From contig OX243817.1 of assembly GCA_945859605.1 (NCBI GenBank), forward strand, positions 19,933,134 through 19,997,133: 64,000 nucleotides of DNA, written 5' to 3'. The notes under the pieces are model-generated. The model saw only the letters and a program-made list of their open reading frames with translations, made no database searches and had not been told where the DNA came from. Numbering within the stretch: position 1 is the first letter of the stretch; the number at the start of each line of letters is the position of its first letter. Source of the stretch: Lumbricus rubellus (taxonomy: Eukaryota > Annelida > Clitellata > Crassiclitellata > Lumbricidae). Below, piece after piece: positions 56,720-64,000 of the stretch. Made by a program: the position numbers and the translations under genes.

Positions 56720-57090
56720 AGTCTGCATTTATCTTCTTCTTCTGGTTCTCTGCCACTAGGCAGGTTCGGCTGTCCAGTGTCGCCACTCTTTTCTCCGCTG
56801 GGTCTTCTCCTTTAGTCTCTGGTATCTGTGTTCCGTCCAGCTGATCCCTGCCATCAACGTGTCCAGCAACATCTGTCGTGGTCTTCCTCTTGTTCTTTTC
56901 CCCTCCGTTTTTCCTTCTATCACCGTTTTTACCAGGTTGTCTCCTCTTAGCGTATGCCCTATCCATTTTTTGTCTTTCTCTGATTGCTTTTATCATTGTT
57001 CTTTTCTCTCCTACCCTTTCCAACACTTCCTCGTTTGTTCTGTGTTCCGTCCAGCTGATCTTCTCCATTCTTCTCCAAGTCCACATTTCA
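56720..57090 (-). pseudogene. Broken RTE-type reverse transcriptase C-terminus
   Basis: The minus strand begins RRMEKISWTEHRTNEEVLER then VGEKRTMIKAIRERQK, the conserved tail of RTE-like reverse transcriptases. It then shifts frame where a WIGH motif would be expected, continuing in a Lys/Gly-rich frame. Antisense to gene 3 inside its intron; clearly a dead fragment. Confidence 0.65.
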
Positions 57091-57246
57091 AACGCTTCGA
57101 TATTTATACCTGAATAAAATAACGTTCACGATTGGATAAGTATGAAATGGAATCAGTTTGAATTAGTGAATTACTGATGTTACCGGTTCCTATAGCTGAG
57201 ATTTGATTAAGTGACACATCGTATATAGTGGCATTGTTGCTTGCAG

Positions 57247-57687
57247 TTACAAGACCAGCGAGTGCAGATGGCTCTGTGGGACACAGCCGGTCAGGAGGAT
57301 TACGAGCTGTTGCGACCTCTCTCCTACCCGAACACCGACGTCCTCGTCCTCTGCTTCGCCATAGACAACCACGACAGCTACGAGAATATCTTCCAGAAGT
57401 GGGTTCCCGAGGTGCGCCACTTCTGCCCCAGAACCCCTCTCCTCCTCGTCGGCACAAAGTCTGACCTTCGAGCGACTGAAGGACTGCCACCGCAGAAGGC
57501 AAAGCCGGTGAGGTTCGTCAGTACCACCGAAGGACCGAGGATGGCGAAGTCGATCAGCGCTGCTGGTTACGTGGAATGTTCAGCGAAAACGAGGGAAGGC
57601 ATTCAGGAAGTTTTCCATACGGCTGCTCGAATCGCTCTGGGAAACAGGAGAACGGGGAATCGACGGACTTTCTGCTTGCTTCTGTAG
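57247..57687 (+). CDS. Gene 3 exon 2: Rho GTPase, switch II to CAAX
   Basis: Acceptor TTGCTTGCAG. Encodes residues 58-203: MALWDTAGQEDYELLRPLSY (G3, switch II), LLLVGTKSDLR (G4 as TKSD rather than the NKKD of RhoA), YVECSAKT (G5), and the C-terminus RTGNRRTFCLLL. CLLL with final Leu predicts geranylgeranylation; the preceding Arg residues are the polybasic region. The insert-helix segment EGLPPQKAKPVRFVSTTEG differs clearly from RhoA. Predicted membrane-associated cytoskeletal switch; subfamily not decided. Confidence 0.93.
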   Translation, partial: LQDQRVQMALWDTAGQEDYELLRPLSYPNTDVLVLCFAIDNHDSYENIFQKWVPEVRHFCPRTPLLLVGTKSDLRATEGLPPQKAKPVRFVSTTEGPRMAKSISAAGYVECSAKTREGIQEVFHTAARIALGNRRTGNRRTFCLLL

Positions 57688-57729
57688 ACCAGACAAGGCA
57701 GCCGACAAAACAATTATCCTATGACGAAT

Positions 57730-57760
57730 CAGCGGCTTCTTAATAATGAAGAAGCTGCTG
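57730..57760 (+). promoter_or_regulatory. Stem-loop in the 3' UTR of gene 3
   Basis: A 12-bp stem (57730-57741 with 57749-57760, one G-U pair) closes a 7-base loop AATAATG, 43 bp after the stop codon. Confidence 0.5.
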
Positions 57761-57789
57761 ATGCAATAGCTTAAGAACATTTGTAACAG

Positions 57790-57857
57790 CCTGTCTGTCT
57801 GTCTCTGTCTGTCTCTGTCTGTCTCTGTCTGTCTGTCTGCCTCTGTCAGTCTCTGTC

Positions 57858-57923
<66 letters not shown>

Positions 57924-57925
57924 AG
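57790..57925. repeat. CTGT microsatellite downstream of gene 3
   Basis: CTGTCTGTCTCTGTC passing into pure (CTGT)n. Confidence 0.92.
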
Positions 57926-57929
57926 ATGC

Positions 57930-59465
57930 TCTGTCAAGTTCTTCACTTCAACTGTCACACTTTGCAAAACCGTCTTTTAAGTGTACGTCTTGCAATGCTG
58001 CATGTCAAATCTTTTTAGATGGTGTTTACACAAACTTTTCACCTTTATTATGCCAACTTGATCATAAAATTCTACCATCGTACCCCGTCGTTTTTCAAGT
58101 TTCTGTTTTAAAAAGCTCATTATTAATCTTTCTCGTGCAACGTTCTTTTACTCAATCTTTCTTCATTCCAAGCTTTAAAGTAATTTCATAGCATTGTACA
58201 CCTTTCAACGCAGATTTCTCAAGGTTTGCACATCAAGTTTCTGACGTTTTTTTAAACAAAAAGTTGTTGCATGAAAATTTAATGTTCTCAGAGTTCTTTA
58301 ATGCACAGTTTGGAAGGCTGCGCTGCTCTGTTTAAATCAACGAATTTCAAAAGCATGATGCCGCACGACCAGTTCTGTTTCAATAGGCCTACCATTTAGA
58401 CTAGGAGGATATACAATGTATGACAGGCGTATACTATACACCCTACGCCTATATTTTAAAAAACTTTGGTAATCACTGCAATGTGTGCCGCGAAAATTTT
58501 CATTTTTTCTTAGTGTGCCGCAAGCCAAAAAAGGTTGGGAATCACTGCTATACATGTATGTCACTGCTGTGTTCAGAAACAGACGGAGAAGTCATCATTC
58601 TGTCGAAAATCTAGGTCAAACATCCGCAATTATTATTGTTGCTGTGTTTAAACAAAATATGCTGCATGATCAGTATCTGATGTTCACTTGTCACTTTAGT
58701 TTAGAAGATAGGATTGTGTTCACATACATAGGCTTTTGTCTAGATACTACTATTATTACCATTGCCACTGCCATTACCACTACCACTGCTTCTGCCACTG
58801 CCACTACCACTACCACTACTAGTCTACCACTACCACTGCCACTACTACTGAAGTAGACCTATTGATGAGCGGTTTGTCTGCAATATGAGAGATAGCCTTA
58901 TCTTTTGTGCATCGTTTCCGTCTCCTCTGAAGACGAGAAATATTTTATAAGTTTAAGCCTATGTCGCAACAGTATTGCAGTCCGTGATTTCGAAACGTCA
59001 ACGCTTCTATGTATAGGCCTAAGCATTGTTATGAATGGTAGCAGTCGTAGCACTGTAGCAGATGAAAAAGCCTCTAGAAATGTTCTCTGTTCAGTCATTT
59101 TGAAATAAGGTTTAAACCAGTAGTGACGAGTGTGTTTGTTAACATTGATGGAAGAACGGGAAAAGAGATGAAAGCAGAGTGAGTTTCAAAGAAAAGTTGA
59201 AAGGAAAAGCCGGATAAATTGAATGCATGGAATAGAATCAATAAATGAAGAAATGATTAGGCAAGTATTCAACTGAAAGCTGTTTGTTTGGCTAATTAAT
59301 TTTCGTGTATTCTGTAATCATTTTGACCAAGAATGCAATGTAAATCGGCTTTCACTAAAAGAAACTATGTTGCTAAATAACTTAAATAGCTTATGAAGGA
59401 TGGAAGAAATGAAATGCAAAGACTATAAACTTGCATGATATGGTTTTCAACTTCTGGTTTTACTC
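57930..59465. other. Intergenic DNA, no gene seen
   Basis: A hAT-like terminus (GGTTGGGAATCACTG, about 58536-58550) and an ACC/TGC tract (58754-58850). No exon supported. Confidence 0.5.
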
Positions 59466-59606
59466 AGTGTAAGAATTGTCAAAAAATAACTGGGGGTTGG
59501 ACCATTATCCACTTGGAATCGGAGTGTAAAAAGCAGACTTTACTATGGGACTCTAAGAAAGACTGGGGTTGAAACCCCCAACCCCCGGAAATTCTCACCC
59601 TGCAGG
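59466..59606. mobile_element. MITE-like dispersed repeat (copy of 39540-39682)
   Basis: CAGTGTAAGAATTGTCAAAA ... GGAAATTCTCACCCTG, matching the copies at 39540 and 48098. Confidence 0.7.
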
Positions 59607-60164
59607 TTTTAGCCTACTCAGCTACAGAAGAACGTGACGCTATGCAAGAATCTAGACTATATAGACATTCTCACAGGTTTGAAGAGGGGTTTTATGGATG
59701 CACATGATATGGCTGTTACTGTGGTAACTGCGCTTCTACGCGCTCCATTGCATGTATCGCTTATATAGCCTAGTTCTAGGGTGCTTGGCATCGTTCAATT
59801 TGCACGCTGCAGGCTAAAACCGTTGTCACACAAGAACGTGAAACACCGAACAGTGAATGAAAAAGAAGACAGGAAGAGACATATAAAGTACTTAGCTATT
59901 AATGGGGAAAGTATGAGAAAAAATTTCCGTTGACAGTATGAAAGGCAATCTAAAGTACAGTTCAAAGTTCAAGCACCACAAGAACATTGTGGAGGTCATT
60001 TCAATGGTTTGAAACTAGGATTGGGGGTTACGAGGTGATAGGGGTAAGGGTAGGGTTAGGTCTATGGCTGGGCTTAGGGGCAATGTTTGGAACTACAGAG
60101 GGCTTAGTGGATGGAGACTGGGGTAGGACTAGGTCTAGACGCTAGAGATACATGTAGGTCTAGG

Positions 60165-60356
60165 CATAGGCGTACGAGGCGGGAGTCCAGAGGGGCAAAT
60201 GACCCCCTCAACTTTCGGGCAAGTCTGGTTTTTTGGGCAAACACAGTCCCGAACGACTAAAAAAGGGGGAAAGGTCGTCAACTTTTTGCCGGATATATTT
60301 TTTGGACAGAAGTTCAATCTTTGCCCCCCCCCTGCTGAAATCTCCCGTAGCCTATG
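60165..60356. mobile_element. hAT-like MITE, 192 bp
   Basis: Termini CATAGGCGTACG / CGTAGCCTATG with perfect 8-bp duplication GGTCTAGG (60157-60164 and 60357-60364). Confidence 0.88.
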
Positions 60357-60647
60357 GGTCTAGGGCACTCCCTTCCATCCTCACCTTCATAGCCACTTTT
60401 CTTTTGCTTCCTTCCAACTATAGGCCTACATCCGCTTTCCTCTGTGCATTGGAAACAAGACAAAGTAATTGGTTGTAGACATACACAGGGGTGAGTTGGT
60501 ATACTATTGACATACGCATGGATGTCGGAGATGGGTAGGAACATATGTATACATTGCACAGTCGAACCAAATTTGCCCATTTGCATGACGCTTTATAAGT
60601 TACATTGGTGAACCTACTCCTACTATAGAGTTGCATTGTAAATAATT

Positions 60648-60843
60648 GTTTGTATGTGCACTTGTTATAGCGCCCCTTCAAGCTCTCTCTCGAATGCAGA
60701 GCGGACACTGCATCGGTGTTTCACGCCGAAGCGCTGAGCAATTGTGAGTGAAGGACTTGCCCAAGGTCCTTACGCGGCGAGGTGGATTCGAACCTCGAAC
60801 CTTCCGGCTCCAAGGCAACGACGCCACCACTACACCACTGTAG
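60648..60843 (-). mobile_element. tRNA-derived SINE with internal deletion
   Basis: Reverse copy (GTTATAGCGCCCCTTCAAGC, GAAGGACTTGCCCAAGGTCC, GGATTCGAACCTCGAACC) missing the CTCAGAGGCGCTC stretch between tail and body. Confidence 0.85.
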
Positions 60844-61349
60844 CCTTAGAAGGCCACGCAGTGATAACCATTGCAACGCGTGGCAGCGACCTGTTATGTA
60901 GTCGAATTGGATTACCATTAATTTTGCTAGGGACTCTATCGTTGGTGCTATACGAATTCTATAATGTCAAACCTTTCAGAGGGTTGGCGGTGTAAGCGTA
61001 CGCATAATTTCTGGATTCCAATTTGGAGAGACATCGAACATATTAAAAAATCAACCTTTGCAAAGGTGAACAGAGATTGGCGCAACATAAATAATATTAA
61101 ATATATGGCGCAGCATAATTTATTAGCAGTCAAACGCGACGACTGATGATATATTATTATGAATATTTTAGATTCAACCTTTCACATGCGAATCTAACCG
61201 AGTAGCAGCCAGTGAAAATGATTGATTCCAATTTGCCAATGCCAATCCATCATTGTTGCAAACTAAAGTTTGTGTCTGACGAGTGACGATTCGGAAGCCC
61301 TGTGAAATACGAACAGTTTTGAAGCAACAAGCACGTGTCACGTGTCACA

Positions 61350-61516
61350 CATGGGCGGAGTTTATCAGGGGCTGGGGGCGGGGGGGCTAAGCCCCTCCAA
61401 GAAGACCCAGATTCAACTTTTTACCATGAAAATTGTATCCTTTTCGGGGTTAGCTCCCCAATAAAGCCCAGACTCGGGGTTAGCCCCCCAAGAACTGAAA
61501 CCAAACTCCGCCCATG
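61350..61516. mobile_element. hAT-like MITE, 167 bp
   Basis: Termini CATGGGCGGAGTTT / AAACTCCGCCCATG with perfect 8-bp duplication GTGTCACA (61342-61349 and 61517-61524). Second copy at 63443-63611. Confidence 0.92.
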
Positions 61517-62249
61517 GTGTCACATGCCAAGCGATGTCTGTGGATAAACAAATTTCACAGCTTTTCCTGCGGAAGTTTGAAGCACAATAGACGTTATTCC
61601 TTTCCTTATATAGAACGTGCTCCTCCCACCGGAATTTTTATGTCTTTTGGGGTGGGATATTCAACAGAAGGACAAAAGTCATCAGATTGTCAAGTACCGA
61701 CGTTGGTAGGCCTACACTTTTATGAAATTTTGAGAGAAAGAAGCAAAGATTGAAAGACGTTGTCCGAAAAATGTCCGGTCAAAAAATGTCGCCGGTGCCT
61801 CATTTGTTCCCCCCATCCTTTAAACTTTCTGGATCCGTCACTGCTAGACAACCAAATGCTTTCATGTTTAAAAAATATGTCCTTTGTAGGACCAAAAAGT
61901 GGTGGTGACTTTCACGACCACTTTTAAAAGTGGTGGTGACTGGACAGTAGCCTATGCTGTGGTTTTTAAATATTGCCTTTGACTGTAATGTTCGTAAGGT
62001 TAGGCCTATGTAAAAGGCCTATAGCCCAATAAATATTCTTCCTTCTCCTTTTCCACCGCCACATCCTCTTCTTCCTCTTCCTCTTCCTCTTCATCGGTAG
62101 ATTCCTATATAATTATTTGGACCACATGCGTGTACATGTAAGTGCTTTTAGACAGTACTCTATTCCTAGCAAAACATAGTTTTGTGAGCTACCTAAAGTG
62201 CGCTGTAATTAAGCGTCTCCGTGTATGCCCGCATGCATACATAGGCTAC

Positions 62250-62593
62250 ATACGTGCATACGTGCATACATACATACATGCATGCATGCATACATACATA
62301 CATACTTACATACATACATACATGCATACATGCATACATGCATACATACATACATACTTACATACATACATACAAACATACATACATACATACATACATA
62401 CATACATACATACATACATACATACATACATACATACATACATACATACATACATACATACATACATACATACATACATACATACATACATACATACATA
62501 CATACATACATACATACATACATACATACATACATACATACATACATACATACATACATACATACATGCATACATGCATACATACATACATAC

Positions 62594-62624
<31 letters not shown>

Positions 62625-62742
62625 CATACATACATACATACATACATACATACATACATACATACATACATACATACATACATACATACATACATACATA
62701 CATACATACATACATACATACATACATACATACATACATACG
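62250..62742. repeat. CATA array, about 490 bp
   Basis: Nearly pure (CATA)n with scattered CATG and CTTA variants; no other content. All long Tyr/Ile/His/Thr and Met/Tyr/Val/Cys frames are artefacts. Confidence 0.95.
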
Positions 62743-62744
62743 CA

Positions 62745-63440
62745 AATTATATGTAAAAACTACAATAACGACAGCTTCTTATGCGTTGAAAAGCAGTCCA
62801 GACACCTGCGCATGCTCACCGTTAATTCACCTGTACGTCTTCTGCGGCATATAATACATTATCTTGATAATGCATACATTTGCAGGAAGCACTATGCGGC
62901 ACTTAATTAAATTTTTTTTTATTCTGCACGTGAGATGTGCGCATACACATATAGATAGAATCCCCATGTGACCTTCTGCTCTTTAATACATGAGTTATAT
63001 ATTATATTCATTACATAATATATATATATATATATTGATATATATATATATAATATATATATGTACATGTAGGCTATTAATGGTGTTGCATGTTTTCTGC
63101 TTCAGTTAGCAGCTTGAATGTTTGTGCGATCGCCTAAACAACCGTATTAGTAGGCCTATAAGAGAATTAGTTCGTGATGCCGCGACGCAAACTGAATCTA
63201 TGACCTAACATTATCAACCATTAAATACGTGTAGTTCTGGCTGATTACATTGACAATGGGAATGATCATGGGATATTTATAGGCCAGGTAAGAGTCTGTG
63301 CAGTTAGGCGTCTGAAATGAGGATTCAACCGCCAGTCTTTTTAGGGCGCCATATAAGTAAGTCCTCATTGTACACACAGATCAACGTTGTCTGACCCCCT
63401 CCCAGTCATTTTCGACAATTCTCGTACTGCTTAAGTGTGG
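62745..63440. other. Intergenic DNA, AT-rich, no gene seen
   Basis: Contains a TA palindromic tract at 63018-63062. No exon supported. Confidence 0.5.
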
Positions 63441-63442
63441 TC

Positions 63443-63611
63443 CATGAGCGGAGTTTATCAGGGGATAGGGGGCTAAGCCCCCCCCCCCCCAAGAAGGGCT
63501 AGATTCAAATTTTTTACCATGAAAATGGCGTGTTTTTTTAGGTTATTCCCCCCTAAGAAGGCCCAGACTCGGGGTTAGCCCCCCAAGAACGGAAACCAAA
63601 CTTCGCCCATG
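63443..63611. mobile_element. hAT-like MITE, second copy of the 61350 family
   Basis: Starts CATGAGCGGAGTTTATCAGG and ends CAAACTTCGCCCATG. Flanks GTGTGGTC and GTGTTGTC match at 7 of 8 positions. Confidence 0.88.
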
Positions 63612-63649
63612 GTGTTGTCTATTTCTTAGGCGGCTTAGGCCTATCCCGC

Positions 63650-63889
63650 TTAGTCATTCTTTGGGCGCACTTGTAGCGGCATGAGTCGCATGACTGTGTT
63701 ACGAAACCACAGAAAAGTCGTTGCTATTATTCTGAAGACAACACACAACCAAGCAGAGCTGATTCTTCTTCCAAGACTATTATAGTTCCGATCTTCTACA
63801 ATCGTAGCATCGTCCATGTCTACAAACGAGTAGATGATGGTATTGTCATTCATTCCACCACAGCTGGAAAAGCCGGCTGCATCGTGCAT
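63650..63889 (-). other. Possible coding exon at window edge, minus strand
   Basis: Open frame of 79 codons with balanced composition, including SFVDMDDATIVEDRNYNSLG and ISSAWLC. Minus-strand GATGCAG just after the ATG could be an acceptor. No family recognised and no neighbouring exon in the window; may be chance. Confidence 0.25.
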
Positions 63890-64000
63890 GGAATAATTGC
63901 CTCAGCCGATGATGATAAGTCTTCCTAGATCTGTAGTCTAAAAAAACACCTTTTCCAGCGCCTTTCCGTTTGCACCCAACGTTTTAATGCTGTGGCCTTC

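Larger units (their letters stand above)
55231..57687 (+). other. Gene 3: Rho-family small GTPase, two coding exons
   Basis: CDS 55231-55401 plus 57247-57687, joined in phase 0, gives 203 residues plus stop. All five G boxes, the Rho-type insert region and a C-terminal CAAX motif are present. The 1.85-kb intron contains a CATT array and antisense LINE fragments. The CAG at about 55214-55216, 14 bp before the ATG, may be an acceptor of a 5' UTR exon. Confidence 0.93.

Noticed and set aside
62142..62910. Open frames of 93-218 codons on both strands
   Set aside because: Translations of the CATA tetranucleotide array.

Overview
The window looks like nuclear DNA of an invertebrate animal. Genes are sparse and intron-rich. 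Introns and intergenic DNA are packed with microsatellites, tRNA-derived SINEs, LINE tails, mariner-like elements and many short hAT-like elements with 8-bp target duplications. I cannot fix the phylum from sequence alone; a marine invertebrate is my guess. One 200-base run of N (21885-22084) is an assembly gap.

Gene 1 (+, about 3534-35363) fills the first half. I rebuilt it by hand as 14 exons, most too short to show up as open frames. All splice phases join, giving 718 codons plus stop. It encodes a signal peptide, two cysteine-rich halves of about 230-250 residues, an acidic Ser/Asp/Glu-rich stalk and a C-terminal hydrophobic tail (GPI anchor or single membrane span). Exons 2-7 and 8-13 carry the same series of intron phases and similar lengths, so the gene appears to be an internal six-exon tandem duplication. 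Two introns (9 and 11), both in the second block, have GC instead of GT donors. From memory the protein resembles the uncharacterised DUF7042-DUF7045 family of secreted proteins; this was not checked by search.

Gene 2 (-, about 43698-39992) has two exons and encodes a secreted, very basic, His/Gly/Ser-rich protein of about 419 residues with furin-like sites and a C-terminal coiled coil. I do not recognise the family. Its intron holds a decayed mariner and a tandem repeat of about 203 bp.

Gene 3 (+, 55231-57687) is a two-exon Rho-family small GTPase of 203 residues ending in a CLLL prenylation motif.

Layout: 1-3500 holds MITEs, a SINE and a LINE tail. 3534-35363 is gene 1; its 17-kb first intron contains several CpG-rich, promoter-like patches. 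35.4-39.9 kb holds MITEs. 40-43.7 kb is gene 2. 43.7-46.8 kb is mostly long simple arrays, including a CAGG/CAGA array of about 0.9 kb. 47-55 kb is intergenic repeats, including a 934-bp element built of TCGTCG sub-repeats and an old local duplication. 55.2-57.7 kb is gene 3. 57.8-64 kb is intergenic with hAT-like MITEs, a SINE and a CATA array of about 490 bp. The three genes show no obvious functional link beyond two of them encoding secreted proteins.
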